This document shows positions 43,966 through 55,530 of a stretch of 64,000 nt of DNA, in pieces. The DNA is from Trichobilharzia szidati. Taxonomy: Eukaryota; Platyhelminthes; Trematoda; Strigeidida; Schistosomatidae. The position numbers were made by a program, and so were the translations under genes. The notes below the pieces were generated by a model, which was not told the origin of the DNA, made no database searches, and worked only from the letters and a program-made list of their open reading frames with translations. Within the stretch, counting starts at the first letter, position 1; every line of letters begins with the position of its first letter. The stretch spans positions 26,792,977 through 26,856,976 of the forward strand of contig OX235271.1 in assembly GCA_944472155.2 (NCBI GenBank), in the 5' to 3' direction.

Positions 43966-44730
43966 TCATCTATATCGTTACTTGAATGTAGCAATAATTC
44001 AATTAATAATTTGTCATTATTCGTATTATTTCATTACGCATAAATTCAGTCATTCCGTTCAAAGGTCATTTTTATGTCAAGCATACCGTTAGGTGCTGGT
44101 TATCAAAATTATTATTATTACTAATATTACTTTTGTATGAACTGAGTAATTACTGCTAAGGGTCGAATAGTCACGAACAGTCATACTAATTGACTCAGTG
44201 TCAACATATCAAAGTAATGCGTTGTTTTTTCTGTACACTTCTGTGTGTGCTTATGTGTGTGTGTGAATGTGTGAGCGTTTGTATTCACCTAGTTAACCTG
44301 CTTCTTTGTTAATTTTTATGACTCAATCGTAAAAACAAAAGAAAATTCAATAATATTTGACAGATTAGTTATATGTGTTTATTAATGCGTGATGAATAGT
44401 AACCATGTTCGATACGTAGTCGCACCTGTCTGTGTGCAGAAAAAGACAGCAAAATAATTTACGTTTCAGCAAAGATTTTGTTGCAAAACGAAATCAGAGA
44501 GAGAGAATCATTGTAAATGAATAATTACTCAACAGTCGTCTCGATCTAGTCAAGGAGTCTTCATTAGTATGCACTAACAAACCGGAACTTGGATTCTGAC
44601 CCATTGGTTAAATTCAACAGGTTTAGAACCAAGGCTGTACATGCAGTTCCCTGTGGAGAAAAACGTCCAAGCTAAAAAGTAACAGATAAATAGAATAGAG
44701 AAATTTTTGATTGTACACTAGTCAGTAACC
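43966..44730. other. AT-rich stretch, no gene recognised
   Basis: A short (GT)n run lies near 44250. Nothing else is supported. Confidence 0.4.
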
Positions 44731-44875
44731 AGTGTAATGCGTCTAGTCCTATCTTCGGTGCAGACTGAATTCTATCAGTCATGTTTGCAATGTGGCCACC
44801 ATGCTAGGTGGCTCGCCAACACGGTGCACTGTGAATTGTTGGTATTAGATGGTTGGAGGCAATCGGCCACAGGAA

Positions 44876-44920
44876 GCCTTGGACCTAGGTTTCGTGCTAG
44901 TTGGCACTCATCAGCAAGGC
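44876..44920 (-). ncRNA. Hammerhead ribozyme (Sm-alpha type), minus
   Basis: Reading minus from 44920: GCCTTG, CTGATGA, GTGC-CAACTA-GCAC, GAAA, CC-TA-GG, TC, then CAAGGC. Stem I is six Watson-Crick pairs (GCCTTG/CAAGGC), stem II is four with a six-base loop, and stem III is three including the closing A-U. Cleavage is predicted after GGTC. All core residues are canonical. It is embedded in a SINE with a tRNA-like promoter, as known for schistosome Sm-alpha elements. Confidence 0.92.
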
Positions 44921-45029
44921 GTATATGCAACCTTGAAGGAACTGATGTCCATTCTGAGATTCGAACCCGCATCACCCAGTGCTGCAGTCAGAGACATTAC
45001 CACATCAGTTCCTTCAAGGTTGCAGATAC

Positions 45030-45074
45030 GCCTTGCTGATGAGTGCCAACTAGCACGAAACCTAGGTCTAAGGC
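45030..45074 (+). ncRNA. Hammerhead ribozyme (Sm-alpha type), plus
   Basis: GCCTTG (45030-45035), CTGATGA (45036-45042), stem II GTGC/GCAC with loop CAACTA (45043-45056), GAAA (45057-45060), stem III with a two-base TA loop, predicted cleavage after C45068, then TAAGGC (45069-45074). Stem I has five Watson-Crick pairs and one G-U. The core is intact, with the same loop as the minus copy 110 bases away. Confidence 0.92.
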
Positions 45075-45139
45075 TTCCTGTGGCCGATTGCCTCCAACCA
45101 TCTAATACCAAGAATAGAGAAATGAAGACACTCAGTATT

Positions 45140-45510
45140 AGTTTTATTCCTCCCTTGAGTTCCAGGTGGAACATAAAGCTTTAGAAGCTCAACTGTTGTT
45201 TCCTTCTATTCTCTTCAGCCCTCTTTAGCTGGCTCTGAGACTGCTCATCAGTTTTCATCTCTTCCTAACACGATCTCCTTCATGCCAAACCTGTAGCTGA
45301 GCTCAAATGTTCATTTTTCATTGGGATTACACTAGCTGCCTCCATGGTTGCCCATAGCTTTCATTTACTCCATGTCACCTTTGTACATACGCCAAGTACG
45401 TCGTCTACCAGTCAAATCCCACTCGAAGGCCTGTCACATGATGTCGCCCAATGGTCTCCTCAGACTATATCCGATCCACCTCTATTTTCTTCTATATCAC
45501 TAGCTCAGTG
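45140..45510 (-). mobile_element. RTE LINE 3' end, decayed
   Basis: The reverse complement shows the tail CCAGGTGGAACATAAAGC, the CGATCTCCTTCATG block, and an internal near-repeat at 45300-45400. It is strongly diverged. Confidence 0.65.
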
Positions 45511-45589
45511 ATGGATACTGGGTAGGCCTCCTGGAGCTGAAGTGGGAAGTCATGACCAATGGATTCCACCACGTCAAGGTTAAGTGGTT

Positions 45590-45830
45590 ACTTATCGAAG
45601 GTACTGGTTGAAAGCTGCGCTATGTCACAAACCCATAAAGTTAGAATTCTTGCATCATTGAATTCCAGCCCGAGTGGTTGAACGATCAGTAAGCTTGGTC
45701 TCGTAAAGTGAAGATCACAGACTTGATCCCTGGGAAAGTCTAGCAGGTGGGCGCTGTTGAAGACTCCCGAAATGGGACGGAACAAATGTCCAGTGTCTCC
45801 TAGCTTTGGGTAATCTCTCTAAATGATGCT
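45590..45830 (+). mobile_element. Decayed hammerhead SINE, plus
   Basis: CCCGAGTGGTTGAACGATCAG resembles an A box, and ACTTGATCCCTGGG a degenerate B box. GAAGACTCCCGAAATGGGAC keeps stem II (TCCC/GGGA), but the GAAA strand has become GGAAC. Confidence 0.6.
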
Positions 45831-46084
45831 ACTTTGTGACGAAGATCTAACGGCTGGAATTTCGCCCATTTGTTGAGCGATAAGTCCTGATCTTCAGTGA
45901 GGAGTGAAGGTAGCCGCTGAATGAGGGTGTGCACCGTGCTGGAAATTCTGTTCCTCGTGTACAGTACTATGAAATATTACCAAAAAAGTTGAACACACGA
46001 TAGTGAATCGTTTGTAACATAAAAGAGCTTCAACTACCCGAGTACCTCCCACTGACATTTGGAAACAAATAAATATTGTTTTTT

Positions 46085-46255
46085 TTATATCGAATAGTTG
46101 GAGCCTATCGACAGGAAGACCTATACCCAGGTTTCCCACTTATTGGAGCTCATCATCAAGACATATTTGAAACCTGATGTTGTATCAGAGATTTGAACCC
46201 ACATCACTCAGTTGTGTGGTCAGAGACGTTACCAATGAACTAGCTATTCAGACAC
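46085..46255 (-). mobile_element. Decayed hammerhead SINE, minus
   Basis: On minus: GTAACGTCTCTGACC (A box), GTGGGTTCAAATCTC (B box), then CTTGATGATGAGCTCC and GTGGGAAACCTGGG. It has the same order as the intact unit at 44840-44947, but stem II is broken and the core carries an extra ATGA. Confidence 0.65.
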
Positions 46256-46454
46256 AGACTGATCATTTGAAACCCTGTCTGATATAATTTGGTCAGTGTG
46301 TTAACACAAAAGAATAGATGCACGACATTAGTTGTCCCCTGTTTGACAGATCAATGAAAATATTACCAATATTAAAGAGAACATTTCATTTTTCATTTGC
46401 TTGGAAGGATTTAATCATTGTATCCTATGAATTATTGAGGCAAGCATTGCTTCG

Positions 46455-47402
46455 AATTGGACTAAACTGAAGGAAAGGCGAAAATCCTGGACCGACGTGA
46501 AGAACCTAGAAGACCTGGATTTCGCGCGTGGATGATTTATGTTTGATGTCACACAAAATCGAAGACTTACAAGCGAAAACCGACAAACTGGTCGAAGAAG
46601 CAGGCAGTGAAGACAGGACTCCAGGTGAACATAGACAAGACGGAGGTTATGAAAATAACCAACCAAGAACAGCAACAATAACAGCAGAAGCAACATCCAC
46701 CGCCAATCACCATCAACGGGAGGGATTTGAAAGAGATCACTTCATTCACTTATCTAGGGAGCATTGTCTCAACTACATGAGGAATGGACGAGGATGTCAA
46801 ATCGAGCGAGAATCGGGAAGGCGAGAAACACACTCATCAAACTGAAACCAACCAATCTGGAAATCTTCCGCTGTCACTCAGCCTGCATCAACAACAAAGT
46901 GATTCGGATTTTCAATAGAAACGTCAAGTCAGTCAGTTCTTCCATACGGATGGATCAGAAACTTGGCCAGTGTGTCACAAAAAATATTTCCAACAGCCTG
47001 TTGCAGACCTTTATCAACAACTAACTGTCTTCGTTGGCTCTATACTGAAGATCAGATGGCCGGCCGGAAAGAATCACCAAAAAGAAACTATGGGAAGAAA
47101 CCAAACAAGAACCAATCGCTCAACAAATATGTAGGAGAAAGTGGAGATGAATTGGACACACGCTGAGGAGGCCGTTGGGTGACATCGCACGTCAGGCCAG
47201 TGCTCGAGTGGAACCCGAAATGGAAGCGGCGAGTGGGACATCCAAGGGTGACATGGAGGAGATCGTGTGAAGAAGAGTTGGGTCAGTATGGACTAACATG
47301 GATGCAAGTGAAAAGTACAGCAGAAGAGAGAAGCAGGTGGATACGTGTAGTTGGAGCTCTATGTTCCACCGGGAACCCAAGGGAACAATAATTGTAATAA
47401 TA
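46455..47402 (+). mobile_element. RTE LINE 3' end, subfamily beta
   Basis: It begins before GGACCGACGTGAAGAACC (coding the WTDVKNLEDLDFA stretch of motif C) and ends CACCGGGAACCCAAGGG with an AATAATTGTAATAATAA tail. The frames are mixed. It is nearly collinear with 42576-43508. Confidence 0.88.
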
Positions 47403-47653
47403 AAGGCGAAAATCTAAGTTTTGTTCATATTGGCGAGTGTTGATAAGCTGGAAAGCACATAACGTCAACTTTAGGTAAACTTAACTACCTAGTCTTTTAA
47501 CTTTGCAATCACATTATAAACATGACTGATTAAATCCTATCGGCATTAAGGATTAGATAACAATCATTTTAGTTTATCTAGAACGACTGTTTATTGATTT
47601 GTATGACTTAAGTTTAATAGGGACAGTCCTGCTTGATTTGTCTCAATAAATTT

Positions 47654-47848
47654 TTGATTTTTTGATTTTTGATTACAGCTTGATTCCACACCGTATTTTT
47701 GGTACAGGTATGGAATTTTCAGCATGTGATACCGGTAGCCCAAATTTTTCAGGCCGACCATAGATATCAGGTATGCATCGGCAGGGGCTCGAACCCCGGA
47801 CCATGTGCATGGTGGGCGAGAGTTCTAACCACTGTGCCACCGACGCAC
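47654..47848 (-). mobile_element. tRNA-headed SINE, type B
   Basis: On minus: GTGCGTCGGTGGCACAGTGG head, a B box, GGGCTACCGGTATC, and a TACGGTGTGGAATCAAGC tail followed by an (ATCAAAA)n-like run. An overlapping 72-codon frame is incidental. Confidence 0.85.
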
Positions 47849-47919
47849 AGTGTTGGTTTGCAGGGATTTGATTAGTCGCAGGTTTGATCATGAATGGAAA
47901 TCAGTTACAGAACCATTGG

Positions 47920-48128
47920 AAGACGATGAAGTACTGGACAGCTGTTTCATTCTAGTTTGCTACTCATAAGCAGTATGCATCCAACACTGAAGTTCGGACT
48001 CGAGACCTTCTGGTAACCAGGTGAGCAAGTAGACCATTCAGACACTGGAACCCAATTCACTGGCGCATGAATTCCAACTTCTGTCAATTCACGATGTTTA
48101 TAGAGTAACCGCCGGCCAATATCACAGG
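47920..48128 (-). mobile_element. Hammerhead SINE, minus arm of an inverted pair
   Basis: On minus: CCTGTGATATTGGCCGGCGG, then a tRNA-like A box (GTCTGAATGGTCTAC), a B-box position, CTTATGAGTAGCAAACTAGA and ATGAAACAGCTGTCC. CTGATGA is changed to CTTATGA, so self-cleavage is doubtful. Confidence 0.7.
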
Positions 48129-48277
48129 CGTGTAGCGGACCCCTTCCTTGACTTGGTGGACCTTGCTGGTTACACTAGGACTCCATGTAACGTTTTGTAT
48201 TCAGTCAGTCACTGGTGAGCGTCAAGTTAATTATTTAATGTTGGTTCGCACCAAATCACGTAGGAGATCAGTTGCTC

Positions 48278-48450
48278 TCCTATGATATTGGCCGGTGGTT
48301 GCTCTATAAATATCGCGAATTGGCAGGAGTTGGAATTCATTGACCAGTGAATCGGGTTCCAGTGGCTGAATTGTCTACGAGGTCGCCTGGTAACCAGGGG
48401 GTCTCAGTTCCGAACCCCCAAAGTAGGAGACGAAGTTTTCAGTAGTTAGT
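48278..48450 (+). mobile_element. Hammerhead SINE, plus arm of an inverted pair
   Basis: It begins CCTATGATATTGGCCGGTGG, the mirror of 48110-48128, and continues through AGTGGCTGAATTGTCTACGA and GTCTCAGTTCCGAACCCC to GTAGGAGACGAAG. The ribozyme core is lost. Confidence 0.7.
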
Positions 48451-49115
48451 TATCATTCAGCTGACACCCTTTGCGCAATCAAATTGACCAATGAACCCAT
48501 CACGAGTTGGAACTGTAAGGTCCTTGTTGTGTTACTGAGATGCTACACTAGGCAAAACCTACCAAATGCAGTATGCCTGACCACTCACTTAATCAGTACA
48601 CTAGCTGACTTGGAAATACTGAAAACAAAACTCAAATCAAAAGACCCAGTTATGTAGGAATTTGCGCTGATGAACAATAGATTTATGCGGAATAAAATAG
48701 TGAGGTTATTTAGGGAGAAGATTCTAGAACTTATCAAGATATTATGGTTGAACTATGGACTATGAGAATATAAGTGTTTCCAGCACAACGAATGAGCCGA
48801 AAAATTGCGACCTAGACTAATTGGAGGCTAACTTAAAACATCCAAAGGATCCTCAGACAGGCTAGAACTTTGTCAAGTTAATATTATGTTGGTTCAGTTT
48901 GATCGATTTACTCCAGTCCTGTGTTTATTTTGGTTCCACAGAAGGTGGACTATAGAACAGTCTAAAGGCTATGAATATCAACAAACAGACATTCAGACGG
49001 AATAATAATAATAGAAAGTGATCGTATTTAGAGATAATTTTATTGATTCTAAAAAGTGAGAACATTTCAGGTTATGCAGCTAACAACTGTTTGCTTTTAA
49101 GATGAGACGAGACTT
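48451..49115. other. Spacer, nothing recognised
   Basis: No exon or known repeat is seen. Confidence 0.4.
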
Positions 49116-49116
49116 C

Positions 49117-49840
49117 ATTATTATTATTATTGTTTCGTTTAATTCCTAGAGGAACATAGGGCTTCAGCCGTCCGTCTCCATTGCGTTCGGTTCTCTGCTA
49201 GAGTCTTCACCTGGCTCCAAGTCTGTCCACACACTTTCATCTCCTCTCCACATCACCTCCTCCAAGTCACCCTCACCCTTGCACTGACGACCAACTAATT
49301 CGCCGCTTCCCTTTCACGTTCCACTCGAGCGATGGCTTGTCTAGTGATGTCACTCACTTGATGGATTGTTTCCTCAGAGTATGGCCAGCCAATCCATCTC
49401 CATTTCTTCCTGTCTATTTGTTTCACAATCGGTTCCTGCTGAGTTGGTTCGCTCATTGCCAGAAATCCCTCTCTGTTGCTGATCTTTTCTGGCCGGCCAT
49501 CTGATCTTGAGCGAAGTATTGACAGAAGACAACTGTTGATGAAGGTCTGTAGTTTGTTTGAGATGCTCTTTATGACGCGCAGTGTAAGTCTCTGATCCGT
49601 ATAGTGAGTAGCACTGACTGACTTCACATTGGAGTTGAAAATCCGGATCTTATTCTCATTTTTATGCTGATTGTTGTTGACCTCCACACAGACTTGAGAG
49701 TAGTGAGAGCTTGTCTTGCTTTTCCGATTCTTGCTTTGATATCCTCGTCAGTTTCGTCTGCCTGTAGTTGAAACGATGCTTCCTAGGTGGGTAGGTAAAG
49801 GAGGATGTTTCTTTCAGGTTCCTTCCATTTATGCTGATTG
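49117..49840 (-). mobile_element. RTE LINE 3' end, subfamily alpha
   Basis: On minus the tail at 49117-49135 is (AATA)n. The frame at 49687-49295 encodes NENKIRIFNSNVKSV, RVIKSISNKLQTFINSCLLS and KKWRWIGWPYSEETIH. The truncated 5' border lies near 49840. Confidence 0.88.
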
Positions 49841-50450
49841 ATTGTTTCTAATCAAAGACTATCATTAAATGATTACAGAATCTAATTCACAACATATTTG
49901 TGACCACAAATCAGAAATATTATATACACCAGATAGATGTTCAGTGTTGTTTTTTGTATGAGAACAGTATCTCATGTTATAAATTTGTGATCACCTACAA
50001 ATTATGTGACAATAACTGAAAATGTTCATAAGCCAGTGCACACGTAGTTCAAGTTTTGTGTGGAAGTCAATATGTGAAAGCTTGGAATGAACAATCATAT
50101 TGCTTGCACATTGGATACGGTGACACACGTTGACAGAATTAGTGTAGTGTCCACTACAAATCGATATTATTTTGGTCAACCATTGAAAGAATGAAGGCAG
50201 AAAATAGCCGTACTTTGCCACTTGTTTCAGCTCCTCTTTTTGAAACATGCAAAACCTATAGGATCAGACAAAAATAGATTTTGAGATTATCCTATTTTGT
50301 GGTGAGCACTTTATTATCTATTCAGTGAGTCAGAATCCAAACGTTTGTATTCATTCAATCAATCCTCTTACGAATACTTAGTGATTTACTGGTCTCTTTG
50401 TGAATGTTGCTTAACAAAAGCTGTTTTTCAGAACAAACACAAAACGGAGC
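49841..50450. other. AT-rich spacer
   Basis: The 85-codon minus frame at 49991-50248 has no motif. Confidence 0.4.
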
Positions 50451-50454
50451 TTGT

Positions 50455-51252
50455 AAAGTGAACATAGAGAAAACAGAGGTGATGAAGATTCCTGGGAAAC
50501 ACCAACAGCAACAAGAACAATAGACCACAATCAGCATAAATGGAAGGAACTTGAAAGAAACAACCTCCTTCACCTACCTACCTACCTGGGAAGCATCGTT
50601 TCAACTACAGGAGGACGGAACTGACGAGGATATCAAAGCAAGAATCGGAAAAGCAAGACAAGCTTTCACTACTCTCATGTCTGTGTGGAGGTCAATAGCA
50701 CTCAGCATGAAAATGAGAATAAGATCCGGATTTTCAACTCCAATGTGAAGTCAGTCAGTGCTACTCACCATACGGATGGATCAGAGACTTGCACTGCGCG
50801 TCATAAAGAGCATCTCAAACAAACTACACGCCTTCATTAACAGTTGTCTTCGCTCAATACTTCGCTCAAGATCAGATCAGATGGCTGGCCAGAAAAGATC
50901 AGCAACAGTGAGGGATCTCTGGCAATGAGCGACCCAACTCAGCAGGAACCGATTGTGAAACAAATAGGCAGGAAGAAATGGAGATGGATTGGCTGGCCAT
51001 ACTCTGAGGAAACGAACCATTAAGTGACATCACTAGACAAGCCATTGCTCGAGTGGAACCCGAAAGGGAATTGGCGAGTTGGTCGTCAGTGGAAGGGTGA
51101 GGGTGACTTGGAGGAGGTGATGTGAAGAGGAGATGAAAACGTGTGGGCGGACTTGGAGCCAGCCAGGTGAAGACTGTAGCAGAGAACAGAACGCAATGGA
51201 GATGCACGGCTGAAGCCCTATATTCCTCTAGGAATTAAAGAATACAATAATA
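50455..51252 (+). mobile_element. RTE LINE 3' end, subfamily alpha
   Basis: It starts at GTGAACATAGAGAAAACAGAG (the VNIEKTEVMKIPG stretch) and ends CTCTAGGAATTAAAG with an AATAATAATAA tail. A type A SINE tail follows at once (51255-51320). Confidence 0.88.
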
Positions 51253-51322
51253 ATAACAGAAACTTCAAGCCACTAGCTTGAAGCCCTTTGTTCCACTGGG
51301 GAACGTGAAGGAAATAATGGCC
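51253..51322 (+). repeat. Type A SINE tail alone
   Basis: CAGAAACTTCAAGCCACTAG, then GCTTGAAGCCCTTTGTTC and GTGAAGGAAATAA. It has no tRNA-like head, so it is a 5'-truncated SINE inserted at the RTE tail. Confidence 0.7.
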
Positions 51323-51470
51323 TGAAGTGGATATCACTCAACGGTGTCCTCAGTCTATCTTCCGACGGTCTCTACTTTCTTCTGAATATTTGTTGGGCTA
51401 TAGATTCTTGGCTGGATCACTGCCAGACTTTCTTGTTAGCGACCATTTGATCTTCACTATAGAGGTGGTG
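51323..51470 (-). mobile_element. RTE LINE fragment, internal
   Basis: The reverse complement carries CTATAGTGAAGATCAAATGG and the GGACACCGTTGAGTGATAT block, which match the consensus region just before the RTE 3' end. No tail is present. Confidence 0.65.
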
Positions 51471-51689
51471 GGTTCATAAGTACGTACTATCAAGGAGTTC
51501 GCGACTAGGATGAAACAACTATCCAGATCTGCTATCTGGTCTTCAATGCTTTCTGGTTAGTAATTACACCTACACTGCAATCAATTCAGATCCCTAAGAA
51601 ACCTCATGATCTGTAATTAACTATCCTTTTGGAAATAATACTAACTTACGGTATATGCTGTTGACAAGAATTTGTAGGAGGTATACTGT

Positions 51690-51925
51690 CTGTCAGTAAT
51701 TCATTTGTAGACTGCTAGCTGGTCACGTGTCACCTCCCCGGATTTGATTCCCAGTCGACGCACACTTCTGTACCTCACCCAATTTACTAGCCTTTAGTAA
51801 GCTCTGAAAAGAGAAGTCTCTCAAGTATAGATAGCCAACAACACCACTGCTTCTGAAACATCAAAATAATTTGAGGCCCTTTTGTGTCCCACTTGGAACA
51901 TAAGGAGCGAATAGAACTATACTGT
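51690..51925 (+). mobile_element. tRNA-headed SINE, type A, decayed
   Basis: The B box is GGATTTGATTCCCAGTCG, followed by ACGCACACTTCTGTACCTC. The tail is TTTGAGGCCCTTTTGTGTC, then CTTGGAACATAAGG. The A box is damaged. Confidence 0.65.
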
Positions 51926-52084
51926 GTTTAACGTCTACTGGGAGAATCTTGAATAAAAAAGCGACAAGTGAAGATGCAAACATAAGAAATGAGGAAAATT
52001 ATCAGTCAATTCAGAAAGCATGGAAGCATGGGAACAAAAGGAGTAGAACACGAGGACTTTGTACAAATTTTAGGTAATTTTCAA

Positions 52085-52300
52085 TTTTGATCACCAGTCG
52101 ACTTCAGTCACAGAACCACTGAAATCCAAGGAGCACTGCACAGCTGTTTCGTCCTAGTTGGGGACTCTTCATGTCCCTGCCAGGGATCGAAACCAGGACC
52201 ATCTGGTACAAGGCAAGCTTGTATACCAGTGAATGTGATCAATGAGTGAGTGTCGGTCAGGACACTTAACTCGGTGGACCCTGATGATCATGAATCCCTA
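52085..52300 (-). mobile_element. Hammerhead SINE, minus, core decayed
   Basis: On minus: GGTCCTGGTTTCGATCCCTG (B box), then ATGAAGAGTCCCCAACTAGG and ACGAAACAGCTGTGCAG. Stem II (GTCC/GGAC) with its CCAACTA-like loop and the GAAAC strand are perfect. The CTGATGA strand has become ATGAAGA. Confidence 0.7.
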
Positions 52301-53708
52301 CCAGAACTTCAGGAAATCTCACTGTATGGTCACTCATTAGTGATTTTGATGCCTGTACTCTATGCTCTCCGTTACATAATATCTACCCATCTACAGTTCA
52401 AACATCAAGGATGATACAGTTTAAGATTAAACACAAAAATATTTCTGAGGGAAAAAGGGTTCACAAGAATTAAAACTCTCCATTCTTATTAATAATGGAG
52501 AAGATGCATACTCCAGAATTACACGATAATTATAATATTAGTTAGTTACAGCAACGTATTTATTTTCACTTCAAATTTATTGATTATTTATTATTGATTT
52601 TATGATCAATAAACTGCTGCTTTTTTAGTAAAACGAAAAGGCGAAAATCAAGCAAGAAAAAAGTCAACATCATACGATAATGATTTTAATGCTGATAGTA
52701 ATGATGAAGAGAAGTAGTACACAATTTATTGATCACCAGTTTCTTTATCATTCATATATTTATTTGTTTTTACAAATAACTATCCTAGTTGATTCTTCTT
52801 ACGCTCAATATGAAAATCGATACTGGTTACAAACCAGCAAACCAAACAAACAAACAAACAAAAGCACTGAAAGATAAGTGCATATTGTTATTTGCACACT
52901 TATATAATTAATAATATATATTTAATAAATTAATTATGTATTTAAAAATGTCAATAAGACTATTTTTAGAAGGTTTTTTATTTGACTGCTCTATGTCACT
53001 TGAAAAAACATATGGAGTCACTTGTATTAACAACGTGGAGAGCGATCAACCTCGTTTAGTGCGCCGATGATCTGACTGCCTCGCAGCTAGTTTCTTCCCT
53101 ATCTGACTGTTCCAAACTTAACAGCCTTTTGTCGGACAAAAGCCAGTGTTCAAAATTAAAATGGTTCGTACGTCAAATCCCTCTAAATGTCAGGCAGTTA
53201 ACTTCACCTTCATGTATAAACATGATCCACACGGACTTGTTCGTTCACAAGATGCTTGTAGCATGCTTGTAGGTGGGCACTGAAATAGAAACTATGTCAA
53301 GCATAAAAAAGGTTTCGATTTGCTAAGCATTCTTGGTCATCCAATATCTTATCGATTTCTAAGGCTATTTTCCATCAAACCTTCCAAAATTAAGAAGTTA
53401 AGACAGTCAAGGGTCACTCAACCTCTAATTTTACAATTGTTTTTAAACTCTTACATTTTACCTACTGATATTTACTGTTCCCCCCATAGTCTTTCTTGGC
53501 CTACTCGGAATGGACTATGTCATATTGTGAAGGTTGTGAGTATGGCAAGTGGGTTTGATGCCAATAAACCGGTTTGTTGCTATTGTAGTCGAAAGACATC
53601 TGAACTCATGTGAGAAATGATCCAAATCCATGCTGTTTGAATTTCAGCGCCCTCTCATTTCACAAATCTCCCACTGCACCTCATGAGATAGAACTAGAAG
53701 TAATTATA
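52301..53708. other. AT-rich stretch, no gene recognised
   Basis: A (CAAA)n tract lies at 52842-52861. The 97-codon frame at 53320-53613 has no motif I can identify. Nothing else is supported. Confidence 0.45.
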
Positions 53709-53709
53709 A

Positions 53710-54345
53710 AACACAGGCGGAACTGACGAGGATATCAAAGCAAGAATCTGAAAAGCAAGACAAGCTTTCACTACTCTCACGTCTGTGTGGAGGTCAACAG
53801 CACTCAACATGAAAAACAAGATCCAGATTTTCAACTCCAATGTGAAGTCAGTGCTACTCACTATACGGATCAGAGACTTGCACTGCGCGTCATAAAGAGC
53901 ATCTCAAACAAACTACACACCTTCATCAACAGTTGTCTTCGCTCAATACCACTCAAGATCAGATGGCCGGCCGGCCAGAAAAGATCAGCAGCAGTGAGGG
54001 ATCTCTGGCAATGAGCGAACCAACTCAGCAGGAACCGATTGTGAAACAAATAGGCAGGAAGAAATGGAGATGGATTGGCTGGCCATACTCTGAGGAAACA
54101 ATGCATCAAGTGACATCACTAGACAAGCCATTGCTCGATTGGAACCCGAAATGGAAGCGGAGGCGAGTTGGTCGTCAGTGTGAGGGTGAGTGTGACTTGG
54201 AGGAGGTGATGTGAAGGGGAGATGAAAACGTGTGGGCAGACTTGGATCCAGATGAAGACTCTAGTAGAGAACCGAACGCAATGGAGGCACATGACTGAAT
54301 CCCTATGTTCGTCTAGGAATTAAAAGAAACAATAATAATAATACT
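53710..54345 (+). mobile_element. RTE LINE 3' end, subfamily alpha
   Basis: It starts ACAGGCGGAACTGACGAGG and ends CTAGGAATTAAAAG with an AATAATAATAA tail. It is collinear with 50600-51250. Confidence 0.88.
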
Positions 54346-54616
54346 GCACAATTAGCAAAGCAAATAGCTCTTTTACCTCCATCATTTTGTAATTTTTGGT
54401 GACACTATTTCAATAGTCTCATAATTTCTGTTATCACTGTTTTATTATTGCTACCGCCAGTGCCAAAAGGTTTCTTTTAGCTATCCTGTTTACATTTACC
54501 TTGTAAGATTATTCTTTGTTTTTGTTTTTGTTGTTGTTGAGTAAACTAGGCGCAGTACTATATGAGATACTGAGAACTCCACACTTTGTCATAAGTACTG
54601 TTTTGGAATATAGCAA

Positions 54617-54655
<39 letters not shown>
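54617..54655. repeat. (ATT)n microsatellite
   Basis: Thirteen near-perfect ATT units. The Asn-run frame on minus (54509-54694) is an artefact of this tract. Confidence 0.95.
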
Positions 54656-54658
<3 letters not shown>

Positions 54659-54869
54659 ATAAGAGATAAGCAGATTGATTAAAATTAGTAGCAACTAACA
54701 AAGGACTGTGTGCTTGTGTGTGTTTGTGACACAAAGAGACACAGAAAGGCGGTAAATTTTATCAGACTATACATAAGTGTATGTCGCTCATACAATTGGA
54801 GGTATACTGTAAATCTGAGCAGAACAGAATGTTTACGCACAACATACTGTTACTATTTGTTCATCCGGC

Positions 54870-55120
54870 TAGAGGCTCTTGCCCTAATGGCACTTGGCTC
54901 TTTGATATCACTTTCAGATGGTTGCACACCAACCCCTACCCTTTGCTTTCCTCCTCACCACATGATCCTTTTCATGTCACCCACCAACTCACGTTTAACC
55001 AGTTACCTTTCATTGATGTTCCCTACGAGTGCCGTGCAGGTGATATCACTCAATGGTTTCTTCAGCATGCAGCATTCAATCCACCTGCATTTCTTTCTGT
55101 GTAAGTGTTTGGCAAAGCCT
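54870..55120 (-). mobile_element. RTE LINE 3' end, decayed
   Basis: The reverse complement shows TGGAGG-like motifs and GGTTTCTTCAGC, plus a CACATGATCCTTTTCATG block equivalent to the conserved CACGATCTCCTCCATG. It is old and tail-less. Confidence 0.6.
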
Positions 55121-55234
55121 GTCACATTTTCTTGTTGTTTACATATGAACGGATTCGTTGGAGGATTTCATCATGAGCTGACATCAGTAGGATGCAGCAG
55201 GTTGAAGGTTAGACAGTAACTCATTGAAAAGGAC

Positions 55235-55530
55235 ATTGCGAAATGGTCGCGCTATATCATGAATTGGCAGAAGTTAGGATTCATGCAGTGGCTGGCCATT
55301 GGATCGGGTCCCAGTGGCTTAATGGTCTACCAGCTAGCTCGTCTTATAACCAAAAGGTCCTGGGTTCGAACCCTGGCGATGGGTGTGTACTACTGGAGAC
55401 TCCCAAACTAGGACGAAGGAAACAGCTGTCCACTACTCCCTGCAGGTTTTCCAATAGTTCTCTAACTAATGTCAGCTCATGATGAAATCCTCCAACCAAT
55501 CAAATAAAATGAAAGCCCTACAACACCAAT
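55235..55530 (+). mobile_element. Hammerhead SINE, plus, long copy
   Basis: It has an A box (CAGTGGCTTAATGGTCTACC), a B box (GGGTTCGAACCCTGG), and then GAGACTCCCAAACTAGGACG with GAAGGAAACAGCTGTCC. Stem II (TCC-AAACTA-GGA) is kept, CTGATGA is now CTGGAGA, and GAAA carries a GGAA insertion shared with the 60126 copy. It continues with CAGCTCATGATGAAATCCTC, a downstream body also present at 60450. Confidence 0.75.

Larger units (their letters stand above)
44840..45110. repeat. Inverted pair of hammerhead SINEs
   Basis: The arms 44840-44947 and 45003-45110 are reverse complements with only a few mismatches. The 55-base centre contains a B-box-like GAGATTCGAACCCG (minus-strand promoter sense). 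Each arm contains one hammerhead. Overlapping open frames on both strands (44737-45184) are a consequence of the repeat and are not genes. Confidence 0.88.

Noticed and set aside
44737..45184. Overlapping frames of 66-111 codons on both strands around the ribozyme pair
   Set aside because: Both strands encode the same repeat because of the palindrome; the content is SINE with tRNA-like boxes and ribozyme.
53320..53613. 97-codon frame as a small gene
   Set aside because: No recognised motif; composition and lack of flanking signals do not support it, although it is not explained by a known repeat either.
54509..54694. 61-codon frame with an Asn run
   Set aside because: It is the translation of the (ATT)n microsatellite at 54617-54655.
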